From the NCBI GenBank assembly GCA_964017235.1, contig OZ024930.1, positions 30,942,614 to 31,006,613 on the forward strand: a stretch of 64,000 bases of DNA. The letters run 5' to 3'. The stretch is from Sabellastarte sp. h YS-2021 (taxonomy: Eukaryota > Annelida > Polychaeta > Sabellida > Sabellidae). The first letter of the stretch is position 1. Each line of letters begins with the position of its first letter. Below the pieces are notes generated by a model. The model was not told the origin of the DNA. It did not search any database and worked only from the letters and a program-made list of their open reading frames with translations. The translations under genes and the position numbers were made by a program. Shown piece by piece: positions 1 through 12,159 of the stretch.

Positions 1-1010
1 TGCACAAAACAACTTTTGCAGACATTCTGAACATGTTTGGACAAGCAAAAATCACAATTGAACCACTCGCCCAGATTCTTAACTGACTCAACAGGGCAGA
101 GAGGACTACCCAAGATATCAATTGGAAAACATGCTGTGAACTTATACCTATCTCTTTTCGAACCAAAGATGATATACTCAGTCTTTTCAGAATTCAATGC
201 GGGTTTATTAGTTTACATCCACTCTTTAACATTGTCTAGGCAGCTGCCCAACTGTTCAAAAGGCAGTAGATGTATTCTTCTGGGATAAATGCACATAAAT
301 TTGGGTGTCATCTACATAAAAATGAAACCTTATTCCTTTGTGTTTGTCAGTAACCAAACTGAGAAGAGTAATGTACAACAAGAACAACAAAAAGCCCAGG
401 ACAGAACCTCGGGGACGCCGAATAAGTGTTTTCACAAAGATCAGACAAAGTAGAACCAATTTTTCTTGACTGATAACACCCAGTTAAGTTGGAAGTGAAC
501 TATTTAAGAACAGAATCTCCAACTCCAAACCAAATCTGAAGATGATTGAAGAGAGTGGAATGATCAATGTTGTCGAAAGCGGCAGTCAGGTCAAGCAAGT
601 AGGTTCACCTCTTGACAAGGAAAAGTGAACTTTATAACTAATATCAAGACAATCACTATGGCCTTGTTGGGATGCCGTTGCATTGTAGTCAGGAGAACTC
701 TAGGTGACAGACAAGGATCCTGAATCCACTCTCAATGATCGTTCTGCCCTAGTTGGAAATCACTTCATTCATATGAGTGATTTCCTTTGATAATGCCTCA
801 ATCATTGATGGCTTAAGGGCAAAGGTACCACCCCAAGAGGAAATAGTTAATATCCCACCCTCCTTCAGTCACCGGTTCTGATTTGTGCAGGCCAATTGAT
901 CCATTTTCCAACTTTTCCTTCAGTTCAAAGTGACTGAAGGTTTGGGCATTTTGAACAAGAGCCTATGCACTGTGGACCCAAATGAATTAATAATCTCCAT
1001 CATCTTGAGC
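1..1010 (-). mobile_element. degraded CR1/L2-type LINE, reverse transcriptase part
   Basis: Read on the minus strand, about 680 down to 1 gives broken but recognisable RT blocks in the right order: an AFDNIDH-like block, PRGSVLG, then FYVDDTQIYVHL and an EKTEYIIFGSK block. These align with the intact RT of the LINE at 47.5-49.3 kb. Stops and frameshifts are frequent, so it is a dead copy. Upstream sequence to about 1010 shows weaker similarity to the pre-RT region. It continues past the left edge. It lies downstream of the last visible exon of the left channel gene, so probably in its next intron. Confidence 0.8.
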
Positions 1011-1475
1011 AAACATCAACCTAGTTTGTCCTTTGCAGTTAAATTAGTCACCCCCTGTACATTCTATCTACAGAGCCATCACCGTGTGGGATTTTTCATC
1101 TAGTCCCTTATATCTCCTAAGGTATTTTTCAGTCCCCCGAGGATGTGGGGCAGCAAATATTTAATTTCTGATGTCCGCTTGAGATGGCCTGACCGACAAC
1201 AAGCTCTAACTTTGTGATGATTTTGATCAATTTGACTCTTATTCACACAGGCTTTAAAATCAAAACACCTGTACTGACAACATTTGAATATGGAATCACA
1301 CTTTAAGCCAGGCAAGAAAACATAACATCAAATATTAACCAGAGTTTGGAGTTTATTGAATTATTGTGGGTGAATAATAGAAAGATTTGTCTGAGAAAAC
1401 ATTGATTTTACTGTGTCAATTTACTGAAGTCATTTAATCAGCTGTTTAAATATCTTGACATATAGTGTCACAGAC

Positions 1476-1647
1476 CTGCTTTCTGTTGATTTTGATGTCA
1501 GTGCTGACTCCGGGAGGAATGGCCGTGACCCCGCTGGTGAACAAAGGGTAACTTCCAGGGCTGTGGAGGTGCACGAACAGTCCCGCTCCAGGGGAAGTGG
1601 CTGTGTGGTCATAATTAAACTGATCCAAATACAGAGCCACAGCAAGA
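1476..1647 (-). CDS. left channel gene, exon 4
   Basis: 172 nt. Acceptor ...CACTTCAG|TCTTGC, donor AAGCAG|GTCTGT. It encodes the ectodomain block from LAVALYLDQ through GAGLFVHLH to IPPGVSTDIKINRKQ and ends on a codon boundary. With exon 3 it equals the single 489-nt exon of the right paralogue. The following exon, expected to start near an LPSPY-like motif, is not found between 1 and 1475. Confidence 0.9.
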
Positions 1648-4600
1648 CTGAAGTGTATAAATAAATCAGTTGAGAGAAAATAGCAGTTACCTAAACAAAT
1701 TATAAACATAAAGTTATTCAATTTATTATCCTCTCCACAATGAATTTGACATAAAAACCAGGGCATGTGGACCAGGCAATATTTTTATATAGCCTGATAC
1801 CAATCACCATGGATAATTAGGCTTACATATGTAATATAAAGAGAAGATATTTAATTTATTATTTAAGTCACAAGTATGTTGCATACATCATTAGAAATGA
1901 AAGCCAGATATATGAGTTGGTCATGATTCTGCACAGTAAACAATAGGACAGCTAGTGAGGTAATCTGACACCTTAATCTCTCAGCAAATGTAGCAATAGA
2001 AACATTACACTAACCCATAGTTTTCCCCGCTGTTTTCAGTGGTGTACGATCCGTTCACATTGAAGGTATAACAAAGACCATGCCTTTCTGTCAACACAGG
2101 AGTGAACCGATCGGTGCAATTGAAGAATTCAAAATTCCATGTACAAAATGTAAACATTTCTTCGATCTGATGAGCGCCAGTCCGGTATATTTCTGCCATC
2201 GATACCTGATCCAGGGCTTCAAGAATGTCCGGATCAGAGGTGTTGACAGTAGGCTCGTGTGGAAATATTGTGGATATTGAACCAAGGAAGCCATTTATCA
2301 ATGAATTATTTCTTAAGTAGTCCTTGCGTAACTGAAATATAAAATAGAACAAATTCTAAACAAGAGCACTTGGAGAGCATAGACCGCCGCCAAGGCAAGT
2401 AATAAAAGGAAATGGGAAAATCCAGATTTTTAATTTTGTCATCCAGATTGTGATCCAGATGACTCTCAAAAGCTAATGGGATCTAAGCTGCACAAAGACC
2501 CATTTTGATTGTGTTTCATAAACTTCCCATAAGTAGTATTTGCATCATTTAGTAAATGGGATAATCCAGATTACTTTTTGTATCAAGACGGTGACCCAAA
2601 TTACTCTCAAATGGAGTCTAATTTGGACCAAGACCCATCTTCTGATTTTCTCAGGAAGATCCAAGCAGTAGTTTTAGTGTAACATGCTAATAAACAGACA
2701 AACAGACAGGCAAACAGACAAGCGGTCATGAGAACAATGCCCCCTTGACAGAGGTAATGACTTAAAGTTGATGTGTATCATCAATTTAGACTGACACATG
2801 ATTGGTCTGAATAATTATGGCTACATGAAGCAAAATATTCTACACTAGTTACTTCTGCTTATGAATTTTGGGTGTGTTAGTTTGGTTGTCTGTTTATTTC
2901 TTTGCGCAATTACTCCCAAAACTAATGAACGAGTCTTTATGACATCTTTCATGGACACGCCCTGACCAAAGTAAGAAGTGACCAAAGTGTGGGAAAGATC
3001 ATATCATATTTTAGATACAAAAATTCCGAATTTGCAACTGTCCCGTTTTGTATAATTTTAGATTTATGGTTGCAATTACTCCTTAAACAAGGAGCAGATG
3101 AGAAGGGAGAATTTATTATGTTTTGGAAAAAAAACTGGATCATATTCTGCATACTCGTTTGTCTAGGTGGAGGTGTGTGCTCTAGGAGTACTTTCTAGTA
3201 TCATATAATTTGGTTGAATATTATTTATATTTGCAATTGCAATCTGTTACCACCTATTGAGGGTATGCTCTAGCTTATAATTAATTTTCTATATTTTGTG
3301 TTTGTTTTTATACTCAGCGCAATATCTCCATTTACTACAGGACTCAAAGTGCCATATGACCCATCCAACTGTACAAGTACAGCCCAACTCTCAAATTACT
3401 GGCATTCCCCCAACTGAAAGACAGGGGCTTAAGGATGAACATTTATCATCGTCCTTGAGGTTCTTTAACCTGCCACTGGGGATAGGACCCAATGACAGAG
3501 GACCGCCAGTTTAAGTGGTCATCAGAGCCACTATGTATCTGCCTGTACCTGGGATTGAACCCACGTCCTCTGTGTTCCTAGGCGAGTGTGTTACCCACTG
3601 GACTTTTCTGAGAATTTGTGGTTTCTTCTTGTACTTTAAAGCTCTTAATCATGTGTACTTATATTCCTGTAAATTTTATAAAACATTGCACATGTGGTGA
3701 CATTTAACTTCGATTGTTTTGATTTTTAACTCTCTTGTGTTTATTGCTGGCGAGAAGTATTTTGCGAATTTCTGGGGAGAAAGTTTTGACACAAGCCTGT
3801 CTTGGCAAACAGCCCTATAAACGTATATACCCTTCTAGAATGTAAGGTGATTGGAAATGGATGTCAACACAACTATATATTGTTTACAAGAACATACATG
3901 TTTACAAAATAGTGTGACATCACAAGGTTGTTTTAAATATTGTGAATGGACACAATATTGTTCTAAAAAAAGTTTGATCGACTAAAATTTGACAGCAGTA
4001 ATAACTGAGGCTAGATTCTTGAAAAGTATTAAGTGGTAAATCAAGCATTATTTTTCTCTAAGGCCTTAGATTTTTTACAATCACTAAAGGTCTCAGGCTG
4101 AAGTTTGAAGACTGTACTTTGTTTCTCCCATGTCAGATGGTTTATAAGAAAACCTTGGAAGATTTAGATATAAAATAAAAACAACTCTTTTTGTAAATTT
4201 CATAACAGCTCCAACAAAAAAATTGAGCTGAAAAAGTGTGTGAGACAAATTCAAATGACCCATGAGCTCAGAATTGCCACGTGTTTAATATTTAAACAGT
4301 TGCTGAAAGTCTTGTGTTGTATTTAATGACCCTACGGTAGACCTATACATGGATGTGGGGGCTGTAAATATGATATGGTCTTCTAAAACATCTTCATTTG
4401 TGTTTATTATACTAAAGTATTCATCAAAATTGAAAAAAAATCCAGTCAATTTTGCTTTATAAAATTCTTCTTATTGATACCAATGTCCCATTGGCAAATT
4501 TTAGTGGTCACTAGCTGCATAATCTGCCCTTGGATGCCACTTACAATCAATTTTGAAGGGGATTTTTTATCGGCTGGTCATCGAACTGGATCGCATCATG

Positions 4601-7600
4601 GCAGAAGTATTAAACATATTTTGACAACTCATCTCGCAACTAGTTGGAATACTTTACAGTACGCTACTTCAAAAGTTCAGTTGTAATGGTCAGAATCCTG
4701 TTGCCTTGCAACGCAATGTGTCTTAGAACAATAAGTGGTCAATCTTTATCTATTTTTAACAACGAGCCACCTTCCTCATCTGGCATTAGTGCTCTCAGGG
4801 TTGGCTATATTTATTATTTAATTGGTGTTCATGCCATGTCTAGTACCTTATAGGTTATATTGTGAATAAGTAGTTGGAAGGGTAGGGGACACAAGTACAT
4901 ACAGCTGGTCCAGGTTGTGTACTGTAAACTGCTGACCAATAACAAGCAATTACTAGCTTTTCCACATAAGGTCACGCCAGGATTTGAACTCTGATCTCAG
5001 AGGTAGGAAGCACGTGTGGGCCACTGTGGCCCCTTCAGGATTGGTAATAAAAGGGGAAAAAATATGTTTGCGACTCCTGTAAGATAGATACCAGACGCAT
5101 TTGTATAATGCAAAATTGATCAGAATGCTCTAGTGTGCTGAAGTAAAAGTATTTCAGTCAACATGAATGAGCTGTGTAGCCATCAGAGCCATGAGTAGTG
5201 CACTAGAATTTACAAAATTCTTGCGACAAAAACAAAATTCTAAGTCAGATACATCCCATACCTAGCCTAGAACTCAGATGGCCACCCATCCAAGTACTAA
5301 CATAACCCATCGCTGCTTAACTTCAATGATGAGATGGGTAATGCTACGCCACAATTTATGAAAGTCTGTCAATAAAAGAAAATACATCATCTTCAGGTAA
5401 CCTGAAGAGAGGTAAAGAAGCTCAGTTATTTACCCTGTGCAGACTCGGAGACGAACTAGCTGTCATTTCACTAAATGTGTCTAGGAGTCCTCAGTCTGTA
5501 CACCATTGTGGGTTATCAAGTTGTGTTTTAAGATTGCAGAACCATAAAACTTGCTGCAAGTATGCCTTTGACTGAACTTATCCCTTTGACTGAATGCATC
5601 TATTCAAGGTTGGTTACAATTTTTTTTCCTCTGCCACAAATTAATATACAGAACGGGTCATGTAGCCAGTCACAAATAAAGATTTCCGATGGAGAATGGA
5701 TTTAAGCCTGGCACAAAATACATCTACATGCAAGTAACACTATGTTAAGCTAAACTTTACTTTTTGAACTGAGAACAGCAATTGCAGATCTTAATTAGGA
5801 TGATGACTTTAAAGTTACTGCTCTTCTGGCCTATTATAGCCATACTATACTTACATTTATAATATGTCATGTGATTAGATTTCAGCCAATTAACGTATTT
5901 AACACAATTCTATCTTTAAAAGCAACTTCAAGATGCTGATATATTATCAGTGTCCTGATCAATATCAAACTTGACAAATGATCGTTTGTCTCTCTGTGGT
6001 CACAGTTTCAAATCCAACCAGCAACAAGATGTAGTTAGTAAAAGAAAAACCTACCTGGTTATTGTTGCATATTGTTACTGCTGGGTAGACCAGTGTAGCA
6101 TTCTCGTACACGTTGAGTTTGGTTGTCGTGGGGTAACTCAGGAAAATTGTCAACCCATTGATGAAGAAGTAAAGCAAGACGGCTAACATAAGAAGAACCA
6201 AAGCCAACCAGATCCCTCTGAAACAAATTGTTACCAATTATAAAATCAGGATAACATTGGGTTACATTGGATGAAATTATGGAAGTGTGATTTTGTTTGC
6301 CTCTTTCTTTGTATGTAAAATAACTGTTACAAAGTTATGGATGTATTTGGATGAAATGTCCAGGAAATGTCCACAAATATCGGAGACGTTGGACCCTGGT
6401 GGAGGTATGTGCTTTCTGAGTGCCCTTGCTTTTTGAGCCTCTGACACCCTTGTTCCACTGTTATTATTTTACCTCTCGACTGCCCAGATAAGTTAGTTGC
6501 TAAAGTGATATGACTGGTCACATGACTTATTTTGTCTGCTGTTGAGGTACAAAACTGTACTCAACCACTGTTATTCTTATTAATTTTCAAACATGTTTGG
6601 AAATCTTTTTTTGAGTGAGCATTTCTGTCCCAAGTAACCATGACTAAACATGTTACTTTTAAACATGTTTGGAAATCTTTTTTTGGGGGTGAGCATTTCT
6701 GTCCCAAGTAACCATGACTAAACATGTTACTTTTAAACATGTTTGGAAATCTTTTTTTTGGGGTGAGCATTTCTGTCCCAAGTAACCATGAATAAACATG
6801 TTACTTTTAAACATATTTGGAAATCTTTTTTTGAGTGAGCATTTCTGCCCCAAGTAACCATGAATAAACATGTTACTTTTGAAACATGTTTGGAAATCTT
6901 TTTTGGAGTGAGCATTTCTGCCCCAAGTAACCAGGAATAAACATGTTACTTTTAAACATGTTTGGAAATCTTTTTTGAGTGAGCATATCTGTCTCAAATA
7001 CCCATGACTAATTTTCTTTGTAATACGGCAACTGCAACTTATCTTAACAGTGCTACAACTTAACTGTACCGTGTTATGATTAATTGTGCACACTTCTCCA
7101 TAAAAATGAGTACTCCTGAGTACTGCACAAGGATGATTGGGGCTTGTTATTTTGAGTTATATTTATTAGCCTTAGTGCTTGATAACTGGTCACAAGGCCA
7201 GGGGCAAATCACATGATTTGGAGATTTTCTTGCACACATTCAACAGAGCTAGTAAATGCAGCCTCCAGAGTTTGAACCAGCTATATCTTAAGATAACTTG
7301 CAAAAGGTAAACTGGAGTAGAAAGGCATTGTCTAAAGGATGAATTCACAAAGGCTATATACTAAGATAATGGAATAACTCTTAAATGAAATAATTGTTCA
7401 CTATTTTATAGAATCGTTGTTTATGAAAATGAATAAATGACTAGGTATCTGTTTAATTTCTGTAGCACCAAGCAGATTTTCACTGAGCTTGATCATTCAT
7501 GTTAAATAACTGATACCAAAGAGCTATTCATATGATTGATGATTCATGTTAAATAACTGATACCAAAGAGCTATTCAGAGGATTGATGATTCATGTTAAA

Positions 7601-10207
7601 TAACTGATACCAAAGAGCTATTCATATGATTGATGATTCACGTTAAATAACTGATACCAAAGAGCTATTCATATGATTGATAATTCATATTAAATAATTA
7701 ACTGTGCTGGAAATTCTTCATCTTTGCAAATTTGTTTTTGTAGTATTCTATGCAAACAGAAAAAAAATCTTTGAACCAAAAATATAGCTTTCTAAAGTGG
7801 AGATAAATGATTTTGTTTTATATAAAGTAACACTTTGTGAATTCCATAGCAATGGTATATGAAGGAATGTGAAAAGATATTTCAAAAAAGTAAATTAAAA
7901 ATAGTGTACATACTAACTCAATTTTAAATACAAACAGTGTTGATCAATAAGTATTATATGCAAATGTAGTTACAGATAAAAAATAGTTATAGATAAAAAT
8001 ACAGATATTTTTGTAGACGTTATAATATTAAACTCTGTAATATTTTTAATGATTTAAAAATATTCAAGCTAATAGATTCTATTGTTATTTCTGTAGGTTT
8101 GCTGCAGTTACTGGATACCTTTGAGTTTGTTAAATTGCATATCATAAATGTAAAACACAGGAAATGTATTTGCAAATATTACCTTCATTAAAAGGCTGCA
8201 GTATGGTTTTGTTATCAAACTTCACATGTGCGTTTATTGTATATGTGGTTATGTGACGTAATCCCCAATGATTCATTCATGTAAAATATAAATAAATAAT
8301 AAATTTCATGAATATATATTGTTAAAAGAACCTTTGCCATTTCCTTTCTGTTTCAGATTTTTAGATCATTTCAAAATTACACAGAAAATTTCATCCAAAT
8401 TTGTTAGCGATTTTGTCTAATACTTGAAATACTAGTGAGATGAAAAAAAATCAAGATTTGAGTTTTACTTTCTTTTTTCACAAAAATATCACATTAGGAC
8501 CAAAAAACTTCGAAACAGTCGAGTGACTAAACTTCGAATTTGTTGATCGTCCTAACTATACTGCTAATGTCTAGGTCCCACATGCAAGACCTTGCTTTTC
8601 TTGTCAGTCATCAAACTTTGGTGAAAAAGTAGGATCATGTGGCATGGCATGAAAATATATCGCCACTCTCTGTAGTCTTGTCACATTGACACTGCAATAT
8701 AGCTGAATTTTGGACGATTATTTCAAAATTGAAAGAGGAATATTCATGAAGGTAATTGTATACAGCTACTATAGTGGTTAGTCTGATGGCAACTGATGAA
8801 GACTGGGATTAGATTATGGCAATAGATGAATTATGATGACCACTAAATATGAACCCCACAGTTATTCTGCCTGTCATGAAGGCAGACAGGGGAAGATAAA
8901 GACACTTTGCTAATAACTCTGGATACTTGTATGTTCTTCACCATGTGCAGTGACATGTGTCAGATTTTGAGGGACTGTTATACAGATTATTATGACTGAC
9001 ACGAAGAGAGGTGGTAACTGTGGCATCGTATTCAAAAATCAAAACCAGTTACCACAGTTATGAAATGAAACGAAATCCAGTATTTTGTACACTTGTCACT
9101 GACATGATGAGAAAATTAACCGCAAATGTACATGAGCCATAATTTGCAACTGGAAATGGCCTTCAATAATATCAAGTGACTAAATGTTATTTTTTCCCAT
9201 CATTAAGTAAAACTGTGAAATATTCCACCAAATATGTATATTTATTGTTATAGTATCACCTATCAGGCAGCCTAATATAGTGATGTTTTAAATTATCTGT
9301 TCCCAAATATTCTTTGCAGTTTTCGTTGTTTTTACCATAACAAAATGAAAATCTAAATACCGGATTACCATTAACAACACTAATGGATGGCACCACCACT
9401 GCAGGTGCATTACCGGTTTGAGTGGTTTACTACAGAAGTGGGTGACAATAGAAGGATTAATGAAACAAAAATCTAAGTGACAACTGATAAAGTTTTGAAA
9501 CAGTTATAAAAATCATCACTGTGAAAGATATGTGGCAATCAATGGAGATGAAAGAAACACTTTTGTAGACCTGTACAATTATAGTATGGGTGATGATTAT
9601 TTCAATGCCGCCGACAGTCATGACCTGGGCATAGGAAGTGACAAAAAGAAAGACAGAGACTTAAAACCTTGTCATCAGTTGACACTTTGATTTCTGTTTC
9701 TTGAGTCATTCTATTGTCATTCATTCCAAAGTTCCAACCCTCTATTCATAAATCTGTCAAACAGTTTCGTTATAATTTTGCTTTTGATGCCCCCACTGTT
9801 TGGAATGCTCTTTCTGATCAGATTCGTGTGTGCCCCTCCCGAGCTTCTTTTAGAAAGTAACTTGTAACCAATCTGTACAGAAAGGCATATCCACCTTTGT
9901 CTTAATCACCCCCTGGCATTGCTTGACCTCTTTTCTATCCCTGGATACTGAAATTGGTTGACTGTTTTGGTTCTATTGTGCCTCAGAGTCCCCTTTGAAC
10001 AGAGGATCTTAAGCGCTTTTAAAATCCAATTAGAATGAAAACTCTAGTTATACTAAACCCTTCCACACTTTAAGAAAAGTATTACCTCCTTGCTTTAGAA
10101 ATGCTCGTTTCTCCCACGTTTCTTAATCCATGCAGAGTTGAATTGGATGAGAAACTGGCAAAACGGTTATGAAGCGATTCTTCATTTACATCGGCTTTTG
10201 TCATCAT
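1476..10207 (-). CDS. DEG/ENaC family sodium channel, left paralogue (5' half; continues off the left edge)
   Basis: Four coding exons join in phase: 10207-10086, 6217-6055, 2331-2015 and 1647-1476 (774 nt, 258 codons). All introns are GT-AG. The product is an ion-channel subunit with cytoplasmic N-terminus, TM1 and the first part of a large ectodomain. Visible hallmarks: His-Gly gating motif at residues 26-27 (STLHGLRNV), a hydrophobic TM1 after RGIW, YPTTTK, then YPAVTICNNNQ (family motif FPAVTICN), and later GAGLFVH and the IPPG block. The cysteine-rich region and TM2 must lie beyond coordinate 1. The start is the first of two adjacent ATGs at 10207; the second at 10204 is equally possible. 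It is a tandem paralogue of the gene at 29.6-51.9 kb. I cannot separate ASIC-like from FaNaC-like membership by eye. Confidence 0.9.
2015..2331 (-). CDS. left channel gene, exon 3
   Basis: 317 nt, acceptor ATTTCAG|TTACGC, donor TATGG|GTTAGT. It encodes the ectodomain from LRKDYL to ENSGENYG, including a MFTFCTWN block that matches MFEMCTWK in the right paralogue. The last glycine codon is completed by the first base of exon 4. Confidence 0.92.
2355..2745 (-). repeat. interspersed repeat, family with CTGTTTGT start and GAGTGC end
   Basis: Inverted copy of a short repeat family seen at least seven times here. One end carries runs of TGTTTGTCTGT type, the middle has phrases like GGATTTGGATGAAATTTTC and ATCTGGATCC, and the other end resembles GGAGGTNTGCNCTCTGAGTGC. 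Here the GAGTGC-type end is at the left (about 2360) and the TGTTTG-type end at about 2690-2730. It lies in the 3.7-kb intron 2 of the left channel gene. No coding capacity. Confidence 0.6.
2866..3200 (+). repeat. interspersed repeat, same family, forward copy
   Basis: Begins near TTGGTTGTCTGTTTATTTC and ends with GGTGGAGGTGTGTGCTCT followed by AGGAGTACTTTCTAGT, the characteristic end of the family. Together with the preceding copy it makes an inverted pair inside one intron. Confidence 0.6.
3480..3612 (-). mobile_element. tRNA-like SINE head, degraded
   Basis: On the minus strand there is an AGTGGGTAACACACTCGCCT segment (A-box like) and GGGTTCAATCCC (B-box like), about 40 bases apart, as in a tRNA-derived SINE. 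The tail does not match the better SINE copy at 23.5 kb, so it may be another subfamily. Confidence 0.45.
3615..4865. other. intronic DNA without recognised features
   Basis: AT-rich sequence inside intron 2 of the left channel gene. Short open frames here have no recognisable domains and no consistent coding signal. Confidence 0.5.
4870..5036 (-). mobile_element. tRNA-derived SINE, inverted copy
   Basis: The reverse strand starts GGGGCCACAGTGGC, has a B-box-like GAGTTCAAATCC, then the family body (TAGTAATTGCTTG, CAGTTTACAGTAC, CTGTATGTACT). This matches the SINE at 23535 along most of its length. Diverged, no clear target duplication. Confidence 0.7.
5040..6040. other. intronic DNA without recognised features
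   Basis: Continuation of intron 2 of the left channel gene up to the exon 2 donor. Unique-looking, AT-rich, nothing else identified. Confidence 0.5.
6055..6217 (-). CDS. left channel gene, exon 2 (TM1)
   Basis: 163 nt, acceptor TTTCAG|AGGG, donor AACCAG|GTAGGT. It encodes the first membrane span (GIWLALVLLMLAVLLYFF), YPTTTK and the YPAVTICN motif. Its length and phase equal exon 2 of the right paralogue (also 163 nt). Confidence 0.95.
6340..6435 (+). repeat. interspersed repeat, GAGTGC-end fragment
   Basis: Contains GGATGTATTTGGATGAAATG and, 60 bases on, GGTGGAGGTATGTGCTTTCT followed by GAGTGC, the terminal pattern of the repeat family also at 2.4, 2.9, 14.1, 38.4, 40.2 and 62.4 kb. Confidence 0.6.
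6589..7015. repeat. minisatellite, about 73-bp unit, six copies
   Basis: Units beginning AAACATGTTTGGAAATC start at 6589, 6661, 6735, 6809, 6882 and 6954 (steps of 72-74). Differences are mainly in the T-run length and a few substitutions. Because the step is not always a multiple of three, the open frames across it are by-products of the repeat. It lies in intron 1 of the left channel gene. Confidence 0.9.
7491..7700. repeat. 47-bp tandem repeat, about 4.5 copies
   Basis: ATTCATGTTAAATAACTGAT recurs at 7495, 7542, 7589, 7636 and, degraded, 7683. The step is exactly 47 bp and copies differ at only a few positions, implying recent expansion. Confidence 0.9.
7705..9720. other. AT-rich intronic DNA
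   Basis: Intron 1 of the left channel gene. No exon, transposon terminus or tandem array recognised. A short inverted match (GGTAACTGTGG near 9012 and CCACAGTTA near 9051) is the only local structure noticed. Confidence 0.45.
9725..10045 (+). mobile_element. 5'-truncated LINE 3' end
   Basis: The forward strand encodes FAFDAPTVWNALSDQIR, an ASFRK block and a KAYPP block, matching the C-terminus of the CR1/L2-type RT (FAYDAPMIWNDL ... FGKAYPP at 49.2 kb). It is followed by CCTCAGAGTCC, TTAAGCGCTTTTAAA and a short AATTAGAATGAAAA tail. This is the usual LINE 3' fragment, in intron 1 of the left channel gene and antisense to it. Confidence 0.8.
10086..10207 (-). CDS. left channel gene, exon 1 with start codon
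   Basis: 122 nt, donor AGGAG|GTAATA. It encodes the cytoplasmic N-terminus; residues 24-31 are TLHGLRNV with the family His-Gly pair. The final AG joins the A of exon 2 to make Arg before GIW. The match to the right paralogue's TSLHGLKNV and the shared phase (two bases carried over) support the exon. It is short and would be missed by simple ORF searches. Confidence 0.88.
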
Positions 10208-11276
10208 TTTTGGAGACAAGAGGATCAACAACAATCACAGATATCAGACGCCATGGTAATCCATTTGGGATGTCTGTGGTACTCAATACATTCTAAAAAG
10301 CTGTATCCACATATAAGTTTGAATAATTGGCACAAATAATTTCCCATACTGTATACATACTGTCCTTTTCTAGCTCTAGATGGTGTACTAGTGTTAAGAA
10401 ACAAACATCAGTGAAGAAACTGCTGAATAAACAGTAAATAGGTTCATAATACTCTTATAATCTCCCTGTTAATAAGTGTTAAATTTGATACAATTCATAG
10501 ATGTTAAAACCATCCCAGAAATCTGATGAAAAATACAACGTGTAATGACATAAGCTACATAAGCTAACATCAATACCATCCATAAAAACATCAAAGAATG
10601 GATTTCATTAGGTGCTGTCCCTCATTGCAGACCGTGTCATTATTTTTTCAATTGATTTCGATCATAAACTATAAACCATAAAAGATCCCCTTTTCATGGG
10701 AAACATTCCAGATTTGTGTTGACAAGGCGTATCTCTGTATTTATAGAAGGCAAATATCCCATATTGACAATTTGCAATTAAAAATACATCTGCTTGAAAA
10801 TGGCTGGTTTGGAAAATTTATGTGCACTGCATAATAACTTGAAGAAATATCTGAAATACTTTTTTTCCAAACACAAAAATACCCACATTCAAAGAACATG
10901 CTATATTGTTTTTATCAAATAACATTTGTCAAATAACATTTCCTCTCTTAAAACTGCCACCCTAAAGCAATTGTCTCACTGTTCCATTTCGACACCCTGC
11001 ACCCCAACCTCCTACCTTGATTGCCACCTATAGGAAAACAAAAAAAAACAACAAACTTATAACCCATCTCTAAATGCAGTCCAATATGTCTTTATATATT
11101 GCCTCTGGATCTGTTTTGGAACTTGTTATGATTCTTTCAAAATGAGCATCACCAACAGAGTGTGAAGCCAATTGTGCCAGGGTTTTTTTTCCAACCAGGG
11201 CAATATATTGGTAATGTCTATTACTTTTAATGCAACATAAGTGCTGTCACTCATTCCCTTGTTAACTATATAGTGA
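10208..11276. other. upstream region of the left channel gene
   Basis: Should hold the 5' UTR and promoter of the left channel gene. No TATA box or other element could be assigned with confidence. Confidence 0.4.
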
Positions 11277-11278
11277 TA

Positions 11279-12058
11279 CAGTAGAACCTCGATTATCTGG
11301 CCTTCTATTATCCGAATCTCCGGATTAATCGAACCGAAATCCTGTCTCCCTACATATTATGCATGCACCGTCTACCATGAGCGATAATACAGGATTTTAC
11401 ACAGTCTCGGAAACTATTAATTCTAGAGCTTTATATAATATACCATTCACAGAAACGCCTAACTTCTTTGATCTTTATCACCATTGTTACAATAGGGGTG
11501 GGATTAATTCAATTACACGAACCCGCTACACAACTTCTTTCATAATGCACTAATCAATGAAAGGGTGTTCGATTGGGTTTCGGAATTTATAATCTCCCAG
11601 AGTAGGTTCACAGGCTGACAACGTGTATAAAAGAAAAGACGCCCACAATGCATCACCAACCAAACACACCTATCACTGAAGGCGTGTTCATTTGGGGTTT
11701 TACAACAAATAATCTCCCGGAATTTTTCAGTTGACAAAATGCATAATGATGTTTATCTAAAATTAAAACATCAACATGCATGTACCAAACCGAACACACC
11801 CAGCTCAAGTCTGCATAATATTTTAAATAAATATAATAATATCCATGGATATGGAGCAAATAAGTGACAACTGGAGGGTCACTTATATTATATGTGTATA
11901 CACAAATATATTAAATTATTTTATCAAAGACCACCAATGTCTATGTTTATTGCATAAAGACAACAATTCTTTTCGGCTTCCTTCATCTATCCGAACTCCT
12001 CGATTACCTGGCAGGATTGTATGTCTCCTATGGGGTTCAGATAATCGGGGTTCTACTG
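11279..12058. mobile_element. pogo/Tigger-like non-autonomous DNA transposon (780 bp)
   Basis: The left end reads CAGTAGAACCTCGATTATCT; the right end is its near-perfect inverse (AGATAATCGGGGTTCTACTG). Both are flanked by TA (11277-11278 and 12059-12060), the target duplication of the Tc1/mariner-pogo superfamily. The CAGTAGAACC terminus with GATTATC is typical of pogo/Tigger ends. No transposase is encoded. Inside, a GGTGTTCGATTGGG ... AATCTCCC segment is repeated in degenerate form about 115 bp apart. Confidence 0.88.
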
Positions 12059-12159
12059 TACGTTCTGTCATGTTACAGTAACATCAGAATTACTAACTAT
12101 TATAAATTGTGATGGCACAATGCGGAAAATATATTTACTCCATTATATTTATTTATTAA

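Noticed and set aside
1100..1315. Missing next exon of the left channel gene
   Set aside because: The frame has several cysteines but no LPSPY or CGC-MP motif, and splice sites in the right phase were not seen.
6659..7093. 144-codon minus-strand ORF as a gene
   Set aside because: It is produced entirely by the 73-bp minisatellite; the repeated peptide phrases are translations of the repeat.
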